64,000 bases of DNA from an uncultured Clostridia bacterium (GCA_937893605.1 CALBGG010000139.1:3243-67242), one strand, 5' to 3'. Shown: positions 1 through 8,832, numbered from the stretch's first letter. Program-made: numbers and translations. Notes: generated from the letters alone by a model not told the origin.

Positions 1-21
1 TTTACAATTGATATAGGATAG

Positions 22-49
22 CAAAAGAAAACCCGTCCTTGCGGACGGG
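22..49 (-). terminator. Intrinsic terminator of the small membrane protein gene
   Basis: Read on the minus strand, a GC-rich stem (CCCGTCC / GGACGGG, 32-49) with a 4-base loop is followed by a T-rich stretch. It lies about 45 bases beyond the stop codon of the gene at 94-282 and is a standard Rho-independent terminator. Confidence 0.8.
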
Positions 50-93
50 CCTTCTTATAGGGTAGGTATTTGTTTAAAATCGTGGACAGCAAG

Positions 94-282
94 TTATTTC
101 GTAAAATCGGGGGTCGGCAGCATGTACTCAAGAGCACCCAGTACCGGGAAGAGCAGTGCCAGGAAGCCGAACCGGGAGCTTCCGTTCGAGCCGAACATGT
201 CAAAGCAGAAGATGCACAGCGCTGCAAACGCGATGACGGTAAATACGATCTTGCGGATAAAATTCTTTACTTCGTAACTCAT
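94..282 (-). CDS. Small two-helix membrane protein of unknown function
   Basis: This 62-residue protein is predicted as real because a strong ribosome site (AAAGGAG, 8 bases before the ATG) precedes it and a proper terminator follows it. A short charged N-terminus (MSYEVKNFIRK) leads into a hydrophobic segment at about 12-30. A polar glycine/serine turn (GSNGSS) and a second hydrophobic segment at about 38-54 follow, so a small inner-membrane hairpin is likely. I recognise no family. It is divergent from spoVT, with a 243-base intergenic region holding both promoters. Function is not inferable from the sequence. Confidence 0.65.
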   Translation of the reverse strand: MSYEVKNFIRKIVFTVIAFAALCIFCFDMFGSNGSSRFGFLALLFPVLGALEYMLPTPDFTK

Positions 283-525
283 TTTGAAAACTCCTTTTAT
301 AATAAATTTGAGTTGATTTATAGTTTGTCAGAGAATTAACTTTCTCTTTCTGTTTTCATATTACTACGCGGTACGGCATTTAGCAAGCGAATAAAAATCA
401 TGTATTGCATGCCGTTTTGTAATGTTAGTTAATTAACTATCAATTAAGCGCTCTCCTTTTCTACATATTATTTGTTCAATTGCAGAGAATATATCTGCAC
501 GACAAAAATATGGAGGATCAAAGAT

Positions 526-1062
526 ATGAAAGCAACAGGAATAGTCAGACGCATCGACGATCTCGGCAGGGTCGTTATCCCGAAAGAAATACGCCGCACA
601 ATGCGTATCCGAGAGGGCGACCCGTTGGAGATATTCACAGACCGCGACGGTGAGGTGATATTTAAGAAGTATTCCCCGATCGGCGAATTGAGCGACTTCG
701 CTTCTCAAATATGCGAGAGTCTGTACCGCTCTACCGATGCGGTGGCCGCCGTGTGCGACCGCGACAGCGTTATTGCCGTATCCGGCGCATCCAAGCGCGA
801 TTTTCTTGAAAAGCGCATATCGCCGTCGCTTGAGCGGATCATGGAATCGCGCGGCAGCGTGAAATACGACGGCGGCGAGCCTATACACGTCCTTGACGGC
901 AATGAACGTTATTACGTTTCGGTCGCGGCTCCTATCATCAGCGAGGGTGATATACTCGGCTGCGTGGCGTTCGTAAGCTCTGCCCCGTCTGCCGGCAGCG
1001 ACATCGAGTTCAAGCTCGCGCAGACCGTGGCTTCGTTCCTCGGAAAACAGATGGAGAGCTGA
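526..1062 (+). CDS. spoVT: Stage V sporulation protein T, AbrB-family regulator
   Basis: SpoVT is a forespore transcription factor that adjusts sigma-G-dependent genes. The 178-residue product matches the usual length of the family. Residues 1-50 form the AbrB swapped-hairpin DNA-binding domain with the hallmark IDDLGRVVIPKEIRRT. Residues 55-178 form the GAF-like sensor domain. The ATG at 526 is preferred over an upstream in-frame start because GGAGGA lies 8 bases before it and the protein then begins MKATGIVRR as in the family. Upstream, CATATTA at 464-470 resembles a sigma-G/F -10 element, but I see no convincing -35. A hairpin terminator follows. Family assignment is secure. Confidence 0.95.
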   Translation: MKATGIVRRIDDLGRVVIPKEIRRTMRIREGDPLEIFTDRDGEVIFKKYSPIGELSDFASQICESLYRSTDAVAAVCDRDSVIAVSGASKRDFLEKRISPSLERIMESRGSVKYDGGEPIHVLDGNERYYVSVAAPIISEGDILGCVAFVSSAPSAGSDIEFKLAQTVASFLGKQMES

Positions 1063-1070
1063 AAAAGCAA

Positions 1071-1118
1071 GCCGAAGGGAGAAACTCCTTAAAGAAGTCC
1101 TCCCTTCGGCATTTTTAA
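1071..1118 (+). terminator. Intrinsic terminator after spoVT
   Basis: The arms GCCGAAGGGA and TCCCTTCGGC (1071-1110) form a stem around a 20-base loop region, followed directly by ATTTTTAA. It lies 8 bases after the spoVT stop codon. Confidence 0.85.
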
Positions 1119-1212
1119 TTAGCCGGAATGATCAAATTGCATGGAGACAGCCGCAGAATATAAACGGCACGGCCGCATGACACGACTATTCCGATATTGC
1201 TGTTTTATTTGT

Positions 1213-1827
1213 TTACAGTGCCGCACGCTGTTCAGGAGTCATCCGGTACTGCGGCTTAACATGATAAGCCACCTCGGCGTACTGGCGTGCACGCTCACGC
1301 AGCGAGAAATTTCCGTTCTGGCTGCACCAGACATAAAGCTCGTGCAGAATAAGGTCGGTCGCAATATGTGACAAAAGCTCCGGCGGCTCCTCGGTCTCGA
1401 TTATCCCGTTCTTTGCACAGTTCTTTGCAAGCGTGGCAAACAGGTCGTCAAGAGCATGCACCGCATCTCTTATCCCCTGGGGCGACTCGAACTGCATAAT
1501 AAACAGTCTGCTCGTCAGCTTCGGCCCGAAATCGAGAGCAATGGCTATGAACCGCTCAAACAACTGCCATATGCGTTCAAAATCGTTCTCGGCATCCGCA
1601 AAGCGGCGAAAGTCCTCATCGTCATTTTGCTGCGGCTTTGAAACAACATAATCAAGTATACCGCGCTTACCCTTGAACATTGTATAAAAAACCGTTCTCG
1701 AAACATGCGCATTCTCACATATTTCATTGACGCTGACGCTGTCATAGCCTTCGGTTTTAAATAGCTCTATCGCACATTTTGCAATATTTTCCCTGACTCG
1801 GAGCGATAAATCCTGCACAAAACTCAC
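1213..1827 (-). CDS. TetR/AcrR-family transcriptional regulator
   Basis: A one-component regulator of about 204 residues. Residues 8-55 form the TetR helix-turn-helix, with the recognition pattern VSVNEICENAHVSRTVFY followed by FKGK. The remaining helical part is the ligand/dimerisation domain and gives no substrate clue. The start is uncertain. GTG at 1827 has no clear ribosome site, while GTG at 1818 sits 5 bases after AGGTGAG and would remove three residues. The gene is divergent from the oxidoreductase/HypAB/dehydratase operon at 2056, so it probably controls that operon and itself. It has its own strong promoter at 1855-1883. Confidence 0.88.
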   Translation of the reverse strand: MSFVQDLSLRVRENIAKCAIELFKTEGYDSVSVNEICENAHVSRTVFYTMFKGKRGILDYVVSKPQQNDDEDFRRFADAENDFERIWQLFERFIAIALDFGPKLTSRLFIMQFESPQGIRDAVHALDDLFATLAKNCAKNGIIETEEPPELLSHIATDLILHELYVWCSQNGNFSLRERARQYAEVAYHVKPQYRMTPEQRAAL

Positions 1828-1854
1828 CTGCCAAACTGTTCGTATTTTAAAAAC

Positions 1855-1883
1855 ATTTTAGACTATTTGTCCGTAATTGTCAA
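1855..1883 (-). promoter_or_regulatory. Sigma-A promoter of the TetR gene
   Basis: On the minus strand, a full-consensus TTGACA (1878-1883) is separated by 17 bases from TAAAAT (1855-1860). It lies about 30 bases upstream of the TetR start codon. Confidence 0.75.
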
Positions 1884-1929
1884 CTCATCAACGATGTTGT
1901 TATCAAATTTTTTGCATCTGTTTTGTGAG

Positions 1930-1940
1930 ATTTGTCAAAT
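1930..1940. promoter_or_regulatory. Candidate TetR operator (short palindrome)
   Basis: ATTTG-T-CAAAT is a perfect 11-base palindrome between the two divergent promoters, 14 bases upstream of the -35 of the plus-strand promoter. A second small palindrome, CAAC-GAT-GTTG, lies near 1890-1900. Position fits an operator, but the sites are short and the assignment is inference. Confidence 0.3.
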
Positions 1941-1954
1941 TAGCAGCGCGCTTA

Positions 1955-1983
1955 TTGACTATTTTAAACAAAAAAGCTACTAT
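1955..1983 (+). promoter_or_regulatory. Sigma-A promoter of the flavoprotein-hypAB operon
   Basis: TTGACT (1955-1960), a 17-base spacer and TACTAT (1978-1983) form a near-consensus promoter. It lies about 70 bases before the ATG at 2056, which is preceded by AGGAGGT. Confidence 0.75.
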
Positions 1984-2055
1984 GCATTTAAGCGTTGATA
2001 TTAAATTCACAAGTGTAAGTGTATCAGCATTGAAGAAATCAGGAGGTTACAAGCT

Positions 2056-4824
2056 ATGACAAAAGACCAAAAGATCGCCAAGCTCGGCAAGGTGATCACC
2101 GACCGTGCCACTGTCCTTCTCGGAAAGGATAAGATCACACCAGAATCCCCGGAATACCTCGGCATCAATTCTGCACTGAAGTATACCGCATACAAGTATG
2201 ATCAGAAGATGGCCGATGATATACTCGACATCTGCCTGACCATGAAAAAGCGCGTACCCTTGACCATCGAACAGTTGGCAGCAAAGAACCCTCAGTTTGA
2301 CAGAGAGTACCTTGAGAAGGCCATGCAGGCCGTCAGCGAGAGCGGTCTTGTTGAGTTCCACTGGGAAAATCTCGATGGCAAAAACCCCAACCACGAGAAG
2401 CGCTGGGTATTGGATATGTTCGTCCCGGGCAGTGCCGAGATCATGATGATAAACCCCGAGCAGTCGGATATGTATCCCGAAACTGCCGACTTCTTTGAGC
2501 GTATGGCATATCTTCCTTTGGCAGGTATCACGGAGATGGTGCCTCCCGGAGGCGCCGGCATCGGCATGCATGTAATACCTGTTGAGAAGGCCATCCCCGC
2601 AGAAAGCAAATCTCTTCCCATCGAGCACCTCAGCCACTGGCTGAAGAAGTACGAAGGTCAGATCGGCGTTTCCGTATGCTCCTGCCGCAAACAGCAGCGC
2701 ATCCGCGGTGAGGGCTCGGGCGATATCGAAGGCGAATGGTGCATCGGTGTCGGTGATTTTGCCGACTACTGCCGTGAGACAAACCATGGCCGTGACATAA
2801 CCTATGAAGAAGCTATGGAGATCCTTCAGAAGGCCGAGGACAAGGGCTATGTGCATCAGATAACCAATATCGACGGCGAGAACAAGATATTCGGCATCTG
2901 CAACTGTGCCGTCGGCGTCTGCAACGCACTGCGCACCTCGCAGCTGTTCAACACGCCGAATCTTTCCGCATCCGCCTACACCGCAGAGACCGACCCCGAA
3001 AAGTGTGTCGCATGCGGCAAGTGCGTCGAGACTTGCCCGGCAGGCGCAGTCCGCCTCGGTCAGAAGCTCTGCACCAAGGAAGGCCCCATCCAGTATCCCC
3101 GCCATGAGCTGCCCGACGACACTCAGTGGGGCGAAGATCACTGGAACAAGAATTACAGAAACGAGAACGGCTCGATTCAGACCTGGCCGACCGGCACGGC
3201 GCCCTGCAAGGTTGCCTGCCCGGCTCACATTGCGATCCAGGGCTACATAAAGATGGCCTCCGACGGTCGCTATGCCGACGCTCTCAAGCTTATAAAGAAG
3301 GACAACCCCTTCCCCGCAGTCTGCGGTAGCATCTGCCGCAAATACTGCGAGGACGCCTGCACCCGCGGTACCGTTGATGAGCCTCTTGCAATTGACGAGA
3401 TCAAGAAGTTCATCGCCGAGCAGGATATGAAGGCAGAGCATCGCTATGTACCGCCCATGGTGTCCTGCACACATGAGAAATTTGATCAGAAGATCGCAAT
3501 CATCGGCGCCGGCCCCGCCGGTATGTCCTGTGCATACTTCCTTGCAATTGAAGGCTACAGCCCCGTCGTGTTCGAGAAGGAGGCCGTCCCCGGCGGCATG
3601 CTCGTAAACGGCATTCCCTCCTTCCGTATCGGCAAGGATATCGTCAAGTCCGAGATAGATGTTCTGCGTGAGATGGGCGTTGAGTTCCGCTGCGGCGTAG
3701 AGGTCGGCAAGGATGTCACCATCCAGCAGCTGCGTGACGAAGGCTTCAAGGCATTTTATGTTGCAGTGGGTCTGCAGAAGGCCGCAAAGCTGAACATCCC
3801 CGGCGAAGAGCTCAAGGGCGTTCTCGGCGGTCTGGACTTCCTGCGCTCTGTCAACAGCGGCAAGACCAAAAAGCTGACCGGCGATGTCGTTGTAATCGGC
3901 GGCGGCAATGCAGCAATCGATGTTGCGCGTGCGGCTCGTCGTCTTACAAGCGGCAGTGTCAACATGTACTGCCTTGAAAAGGACGAAGAGATGCCCACCG
4001 TTCCCGATGAGAAGAATGCAGGCCTTGCCGACGGCGTCGTCATCAACAATTCCTGGGCGCCCAAGGCCGTTATCGGCGAAAACGGCAAGGTCACTGCCAT
4101 TGAGCTTATGCGCTGCACCTCCGTGCGGGACAAAAACGGCAGATTTGCGCCCGTCTATGACGAGAGCGAGACCATCACGGTTCCCTGCTCGAATGTTCTG
4201 GTCGCTATCGGCCAGCGTTCCGATTACGGCTCGGTGCTTGCCGGTACGAAGGCCGAGACTCCCGACGGCAGCCTCATCGACCATGACGGCGTTACCTTCC
4301 AGACCGAGGAGGCCGACATCTTTGTCGGCGGCGACTGCGCTACCGGCCCCAAGTACACAATCGACGCCATTGCCTCCGGCCGTGAGGGTGCGGTATCGAT
4401 CCATCGTTTCGTAAATGTCGGCCAGACTCTGACAATCCACCGCAACCTGCGTGAGTTCAAGGAGCTGGACAAGGAGAATATTACTCTGCCCGCAGAGAAG
4501 TTTAAGAAGCCTGCAAGATGCGAGGTCGCCATCGACAAAAAGAAGGTTCTCACCATGCAGGACGACCGTGTCACCTTCACCGAGGAGCAGATCAAGTCCG
4601 AGGCTTCCCGCTGCCTGAGCTGCGGCCGCAGCGTCGTTGACCCGAACAAGTGCATCGGCTGCGGTATCTGCACAACTAAGTGCGAATTTGACGCGATCCA
4701 CCTTAAGCGCAATCGTCCGCAGAACAGCAAGATGATCCCTGCCGAGGACAAATTCAAGGCAATAGGACCGTACGCCGCAAAGCGTCAGGTCAAGATAATC
4801 AAAAAGCAGCTTTTCGGTAAATAA
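2056..4824 (+). CDS. Large Fe-S/FAD oxidoreductase with GltD-like core
   Basis: A 922-residue soluble electron-transfer protein. Residues 1-300 are an N-terminal region with CxC-type cysteines (C208/C210 and about C282-C289). A ferredoxin motif CVACGKCVETCP begins at C317. Next is a glutamate-synthase small-subunit-like (GltD) section with an Fe-S module (C384, C388, C423-C435), an FAD site IIGAGPAGM near 485 and an NAD(P) site VIGGGNAAID near 612. The C-terminus carries another cluster region (C853/C856, and C866-C876 as CIGCGICTTKC). Proteins of this kind pass electrons from NAD(P)H to low-potential carriers. As first gene of the operon containing two dehydratase-family subunits, it is the plausible electron donor to them. 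Its exact substrate and partner are unknown. Confidence 0.88.
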   Translation: MTKDQKIAKLGKVITDRATVLLGKDKITPESPEYLGINSALKYTAYKYDQKMADDILDICLTMKKRVPLTIEQLAAKNPQFDREYLEKAMQAVSESGLVEFHWENLDGKNPNHEKRWVLDMFVPGSAEIMMINPEQSDMYPETADFFERMAYLPLAGITEMVPPGGAGIGMHVIPVEKAIPAESKSLPIEHLSHWLKKYEGQIGVSVCSCRKQQRIRGEGSGDIEGEWCIGVGDFADYCRETNHGRDITYEEAMEILQKAEDKGYVHQITNIDGENKIFGICNCAVGVCNALRTSQLFNTPNLSASAYTAETDPEKCVACGKCVETCPAGAVRLGQKLCTKEGPIQYPRHELPDDTQWGEDHWNKNYRNENGSIQTWPTGTAPCKVACPAHIAIQGYIKMASDGRYADALKLIKKDNPFPAVCGSICRKYCEDACTRGTVDEPLAIDEIKKFIAEQDMKAEHRYVPPMVSCTHEKFDQKIAIIGAGPAGMSCAYFLAIEGYSPVVFEKEAVPGGMLVNGIPSFRIGKDIVKSEIDVLREMGVEFRCGVEVGKDVTIQQLRDEGFKAFYVAVGLQKAAKLNIPGEELKGVLGGLDFLRSVNSGKTKKLTGDVVVIGGGNAAIDVARAARRLTSGSVNMYCLEKDEEMPTVPDEKNAGLADGVVINNSWAPKAVIGENGKVTAIELMRCTSVRDKNGRFAPVYDESETITVPCSNVLVAIGQRSDYGSVLAGTKAETPDGSLIDHDGVTFQTEEADIFVGGDCATGPKYTIDAIASGREGAVSIHRFVNVGQTLTIHRNLREFKELDKENITLPAEKFKKPARCEVAIDKKKVLTMQDDRVTFTEEQIKSEASRCLSCGRSVVDPNKCIGCGICTTKCEFDAIHLKRNRPQNSKMIPAEDKFKAIGPYAAKRQVKIIKKQLFGK

Positions 4825-4843
4825 TTTTTCCCGGAGCAGAATC

Positions 4844-4873
4844 AAAGGTGCGGGAGCAATTCCGCACCTTTTT
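4844..4873 (+). terminator. Terminator-like hairpin between flavoprotein gene and hypA
   Basis: AAAGGTGCGG pairs with CCGCACCTTT across an 8-base loop and runs into TTTT. It fully fits an intrinsic terminator placed inside an otherwise co-directional cluster. It therefore probably lowers expression of hypA and downstream genes relative to the flavoprotein. Confidence 0.75.
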
Positions 4874-4901
4874 CGCAAAGCTATAAGACAGGAGGGCTGT
4901 T

Positions 4902-5246
4902 ATGCACGAGCTAAGCATTGTGACGTATGTTATAGAACAGGTCGATAAAATAGCAAAAGAAAATTCGCTTACCGATATTCAGTCCGTTACGCTCGAGTTC
5001 GGCGAGGTCTCGGGCATCGTTCCGGAGTATCTGGCGGACTGCTGGAATTGGTACGCAAAGAAAACGCCGCTTATTGAGCACGCGGAATTCAAGTACGAGC
5101 TGATCCCGGCCATAACCTGGTGCGATAACTGTAAAAGCACCTACTCCACGCTCAAATACGGCAAGACATGTCCCCACTGCGGGAGCGGCAACACATGGCT
5201 TCAGCAAGGGCAGGAAATGAACATTAAGGAGATAGTCGCCTGCTGA
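4902..5246 (+). CDS. hypA: HypA-family nickel metallochaperone
   Basis: This 114-residue protein matches HypA in length and motifs. It has the N-terminal MHE, whose His2 binds nickel in the family, and a zinc site built from C74/C77 (WCDNC) and C90/C93 (CPHC). Known HypA proteins hand nickel, with HypB, to [NiFe]-hydrogenase or urease precursors. None of hypCDEF, hydrogenase or urease genes occurs in this window. Here the gene sits between an Fe-S flavoprotein and a 2-hydroxyacyl-CoA dehydratase pair, so its client may be unusual or encoded elsewhere. GGAGGG precedes the ATG. Confidence 0.92.
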   Translation: MHELSIVTYVIEQVDKIAKENSLTDIQSVTLEFGEVSGIVPEYLADCWNWYAKKTPLIEHAEFKYELIPAITWCDNCKSTYSTLKYGKTCPHCGSGNTWLQQGQEMNIKEIVAC

Positions 5247-5266
5247 GCCGGCGGCGTGAGACACAT

Positions 5267-5938
5267 ATGGGACAGTATAAAGTTTATGAAATAAAGCAGA
5301 ACATTTTCAAGGCAAACGACGATGCCGCCGATGTTCTTCGCGCCGAAATGAAGAAAAACAAATGCTTCATGCTCAACCTCATGTCGTCACCCGGCAGCGG
5401 AAAAACGACCACGCTCACCCGGACCATCGAGCATCTGTGCGGCGAGATGAATATCGGTATCATGGAAGCGGATATCGACTCCGATATCGACGCAGAGCGT
5501 ATCTCCAATACCGGCGTCAAGAAGGTCATACAGCTGCATACCGGCGGAATGTGCCACCTGGACGCAGACATGAGCCGTCAGGGGCTTGAGCAGATGGGCA
5601 CGGATGACCTCGATCTCGTCGTGCTCGAAAATGTCGGCAATCTCGTGTGCCCGGCAGAGTTTGACACGGGCGCGGCAAAAAACGCAATGATCCTTTCCGT
5701 TCCGGAGGGACACGACAAGCCACTCAAGTATCCCCTCATTTTTCAGGTATGCGACGCACTTATCATAAACAAGATAGACGTTCTTCCCTATTTTGATTTT
5801 GATATGGACAAGGTCGTTGAATTTGCCGGGATGCGCAATCCAAACATAAAAATATTCCCCATCAGCGCAAAAACCGGAGAGGGGATCGAAGCGTGGTGCG
5901 GCTGGCTGCGCGATCAGGCGGCGCAATGGAACGCTTAA
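5267..5938 (+). CDS. hypB: HypB-family nickel-insertion GTPase
   Basis: This 223-residue SIMIBI-class GTPase carries the P-loop SSPGSGKTT at about 41-49, the G-domain metal-site residues C96-H97 (GMCHLDADM), the ENVGNLVCP motif, and INKIDVL for guanine recognition. It lacks both the histidine-rich stretch and the CxxCGC nickel motif found at the N-terminus of some HypB proteins. It follows hypA by 20 bases with only a weak ribosome site, so coupled translation is likely. In the family, GTP hydrolysis drives nickel transfer from HypA/HypB to the target enzyme. Its target here is not obvious. Confidence 0.92.
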   Translation: MGQYKVYEIKQNIFKANDDAADVLRAEMKKNKCFMLNLMSSPGSGKTTTLTRTIEHLCGEMNIGIMEADIDSDIDAERISNTGVKKVIQLHTGGMCHLDADMSRQGLEQMGTDDLDLVVLENVGNLVCPAEFDTGAAKNAMILSVPEGHDKPLKYPLIFQVCDALIINKIDVLPYFDFDMDKVVEFAGMRNPNIKIFPISAKTGEGIEAWCGWLRDQAAQWNA

Positions 5939-5983
5939 ACTCTGATTTTTCTCTGATTTTTCCGAGAAAAACCTCTATATCTA

Positions 5984-6011
5984 TTGCAATTTGTGCCGAA
6001 AGTGTTAATAT
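5984..6011 (+). promoter_or_regulatory. Candidate internal promoter before the dehydratase subunits
   Basis: TTGCAA (5984-5989), a 16-base spacer and TAATAT (6006-6011) lie in the 129-base gap after hypB. A small hairpin (GCCTGC/GCAGGC, about 6019-6036) sits between it and the next start codon. This is a candidate only. Confidence 0.4.
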
Positions 6012-6067
6012 TATAACAGCCTGCTCTATGCAGGCAGATTGTGTTTGATAATGAATGGAGTAAAAAC

Positions 6068-7261
6068 ATGAAAGACTTGAAGCATCTGCTGTATTTTGAG
6101 AACCTCCTCCAGGAGGCTCAAAATGAGCTAATCCTGCGGGCTCAGAACGAAGGGAATGTCTGTGTGGCATACACCTGCGAGAACGTTCCCGAGCCCCTGC
6201 TGAATCTACCCGGTGCTTTTTCCGTGCGTCTTCGTGCTCCCCGTACGGGATCCATGGAGATGGGCACCTACTATCTGACCAGCTTTCTTTGCGAGTATTC
6301 GAGAGCTCTGCTTGAAAGAGCAATCGAGGGCGGCTTCAATTTTGCCGACTGCATCATCACTCCGGACGGATGCACCATGATGAATCGCTGCGTCGAAAAC
6401 ATGGAGCTTCTCAAAACCATGGACAAGGAAAAGTTCTTCTATGAGTACATGGAGATACCCATGAAGGCCGACGACAACGGCCTTAATCTCTATACGCTTC
6501 AGTGCAAAAATCATATTCTGAAGCCTCTCAGCGAGACTTTTGGCATCGACATCTCCGATGATGCCATTCGCAAGTCGGTTGCCGAGCACAACCGTGTGTG
6601 CGAGCTCATCCGGGCCATCGGCGATTTCCGCAAGGATGAAAACCCGAGAATCACCGGCTATGAATTCCACATCATCACGCTGGCGACCTATGCCGCTCCG
6701 AAGCATCTTATCATTGACAAGCTTGAGGAAACGCTTGAGGAACTCAAAAGCCGCGAGCCTGATGAAAATAACGGCTTCCGTGCCCGCGTTGCCGTTGTGG
6801 GCTCCGAGATCGACGACGTGAACTTCATCAAGCTCGTTGAGGAATGCGGCGCATATGTCTGCACAGATCGCTTCTGCTACGGCTCGCTGCCCGGCAGAAA
6901 TCCTATAGTTCTCAATGGCGAGGAGGATGCGCTCACGCAGGTCTGCCGTCACTATATGTACTCGATACAGTGCCCGAGATATATGAACACCGAAAAGATG
7001 AACAGGCGGCGCGCATATGTAAACGAGCTTGCCAAGGAATATAACGCCGAGGGCATAATCTACGAGCAGATCAAATTCTGCGATCCATGGGCATACGAAA
7101 GAATGATGGGATCGCACATTCTTCATGACGAGTACGGCTATCCCGTGCTGTCCATAGACCGTCCGTACAATGTCGGCGCGAGCAACGGTCAGCTGCGCAC
7201 CCGTGTTCAGGCGTTCGTCGAAAGTCTTGAAATCAAAAAAATCAACGGAGGTGTAAAGTGA
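6068..7261 (+). CDS. 2-hydroxyacyl-CoA dehydratase family subunit (HgdB/BcrB-like)
   Basis: This 397-residue protein has the overall pattern of the HgdA/HgdB/BcrB/BcrC family, in which each subunit can hold a [4Fe-4S] cluster for radical dehydration or reduction of an acyl-CoA. Candidate cluster cysteines are C32/C37, C102/C108 (DGCTMMNRC) and C338 in KFCDPW, the last matching the conserved C-terminal family cysteine. The ATG at 6068 is chosen because TGGAG lies 7 bases before it, whereas the upstream GTG at 6041 has no ribosome site. The stop overlaps the next start by one base. No ATP-dependent activator (HgdC-type) gene is adjacent, unlike in characterised systems. The substrate is unknown. 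Confidence 0.85.
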   Translation: MKDLKHLLYFENLLQEAQNELILRAQNEGNVCVAYTCENVPEPLLNLPGAFSVRLRAPRTGSMEMGTYYLTSFLCEYSRALLERAIEGGFNFADCIITPDGCTMMNRCVENMELLKTMDKEKFFYEYMEIPMKADDNGLNLYTLQCKNHILKPLSETFGIDISDDAIRKSVAEHNRVCELIRAIGDFRKDENPRITGYEFHIITLATYAAPKHLIIDKLEETLEELKSREPDENNGFRARVAVVGSEIDDVNFIKLVEECGAYVCTDRFCYGSLPGRNPIVLNGEEDALTQVCRHYMYSIQCPRYMNTEKMNRRRAYVNELAKEYNAEGIIYEQIKFCDPWAYERMMGSHILHDEYGYPVLSIDRPYNVGASNGQLRTRVQAFVESLEIKKINGGVK

Positions 7262-8832
7262 TGTCTGACAAGCGAATCGGTACAAAAAACTTTGGCAAAG
7301 TGTATCTTGAGGGCAAGCGTTACAGAAGCCGCCGTGAGTGGCGAGGCGTCGTCGACACGCTCTATGATTACTCCAGATGGCTTTACAACTGGTTCAATAT
7401 GTTCAGGATAGTACTTTCCAAGCCCCGCAATATCAAGGCCATGTTCCGCTACCGCTGGATGTCCAGCTATCTGGCCGTTCCTATGATGGTCGACCGTCAC
7501 ACTCAGGGCCTGCGCGGCGAGCATCTGCGCATCTGTCACGCAGAGCAGGATATTATTATTGAAGATGTTGCAAAGCTGCTCGACAAGCTCTTCCGCGGCG
7601 ACCGCCGTATCGGCAATGACACCGAGTTTTCAAAGAAGGTCGTGCTTCTCGACGAAAACGAGATGCAGTCTGTCATGATGGGCTTCCCGACCGTTGTGCC
7701 TCTCAGCCGTGAGATTGCTTCTACTTATATCCCCGTCCTGCTCAATCAGCGTGCGGCGGTACACTACATTGATGTTGCTCAGGAATACGGTCTTGCAGGC
7801 GATGTCTGCCCGATGCCCGAGGCTGAAGCCGGAGTTTCAATAGATGACGACGCACCAATTCTCGGCTGCTGCGCAGTGCAGTGCAACACCACCTGCGACG
7901 GCTCGCTGCTCGGTAACGGCGTTATCTCCAAGCGTTTAGAGTTTGAGGACGGTATCCCCGTCTTTCAGCTTGCGACTCCTTTGCGCCACACAAGCGAGGA
8001 TGTTCAGGATTATGCTGCGCAGGAAATTCGCAATGCCATCGCATTTATTGAGGAGCACACCGGCGAGAAATGGGATTGGACGTATTATTTTGAGTGTGCA
8101 AAGCGCGTAAACTACGCGACCAAGTGCCGTCTTGAGTGGCTCGAAATGAGCAAGACCCCGTATCCGCAGGTCTTCGGTTCAAATCTTGCGCTTTATACCG
8201 AAACCAACTACATGGCTATAAGCGGCAGACTACCCGTGTTCGAGGAGACCGACCGCAAGATCATGAAGCTTGCCGAAAAAGCGTTCAGGAAAAAGAAGAT
8301 GGCCGCAAACGAATATCGTCACAGAGCCATCGTTTGGGGTGTTCAGTCTCATTACTACATGGACTTCCTCGTGTGGCTGCTCAACTGCTGGGGCATTGTT
8401 CCTCTTACCGATATGCTGTCGATGGACAACACCGATATGATCGCAGATGAGGATACGCCCGAAAACCGCGAGCAGGCGATATACGATATAGCCAAACTTA
8501 CCGAGAGAATGATCATGCGCAACCGCACACATGGCGGCTACAGAGTGCTGCTTGATGATCTCTGGAAATTTGTCGAGGAGTTCAATGCCGACATGGTCAT
8601 ACTTTGGGAGCATATGAGCTGCAAGGCTCTCGACGGTATGCACGGTATGTTCGAGCAGAGAGCCCGCGAGCTTGGCATCAATCTCGTCTGGGTCTCGCAT
8701 GATCTGTTTGACCCGCGCGTGGTCTCCCGTCAGGGCGTTCGCGACCAGATAAACACATATATGCGCACCGTCATGGGCGAGGAGCCGGTTGACCCGACGC
8801 TTGAGATCCTCCCTGACGAGGAATCATGGTAA
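7261..8832 (+). CDS. 2-hydroxyacyl-CoA dehydratase family subunit, long partner
   Basis: This 523-residue protein is the second subunit, translationally coupled to the first (TGATG overlap, GGAGGTG upstream). It is about 100 residues longer than typical HgdA/HgdB chains. The N-terminal extension is rich in Arg, Trp and Tyr (about 20-75). Cysteine candidates for a cluster are GCCAVQC...C at 203-212 and MSC at 454, the latter near the conserved C-terminal position. Similarity to the family is weaker than for the first subunit but supported by pairing and general layout. GTG at 7258 is a possible alternative start two codons' distance from the same ribosome site. Substrate unknown. Confidence 0.75.
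   Translation: MSDKRIGTKNFGKVYLEGKRYRSRREWRGVVDTLYDYSRWLYNWFNMFRIVLSKPRNIKAMFRYRWMSSYLAVPMMVDRHTQGLRGEHLRICHAEQDIIIEDVAKLLDKLFRGDRRIGNDTEFSKKVVLLDENEMQSVMMGFPTVVPLSREIASTYIPVLLNQRAAVHYIDVAQEYGLAGDVCPMPEAEAGVSIDDDAPILGCCAVQCNTTCDGSLLGNGVISKRLEFEDGIPVFQLATPLRHTSEDVQDYAAQEIRNAIAFIEEHTGEKWDWTYYFECAKRVNYATKCRLEWLEMSKTPYPQVFGSNLALYTETNYMAISGRLPVFEETDRKIMKLAEKAFRKKKMAANEYRHRAIVWGVQSHYYMDFLVWLLNCWGIVPLTDMLSMDNTDMIADEDTPENREQAIYDIAKLTERMIMRNRTHGGYRVLLDDLWKFVEEFNADMVILWEHMSCKALDGMHGMFEQRARELGINLVWVSHDLFDPRVVSRQGVRDQINTYMRTVMGEEPVDPTLEILPDEESW

Noticed and set aside
2047..4878. A 943-codon open frame on the minus strand opposite the Fe-S flavoprotein gene
   Set aside because: It mirrors the plus-strand gene, lacks a ribosome site and has no recognisable domains, whereas the plus frame has clear cofactor motifs. 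It is a codon-bias shadow.
4902..5938. hypAB taken as evidence for a hydrogenase operon in this window
   Set aside because: No hypC, hypD, hypE, hypF or hydrogenase subunit genes are present within 64 kb on either side of the pair.
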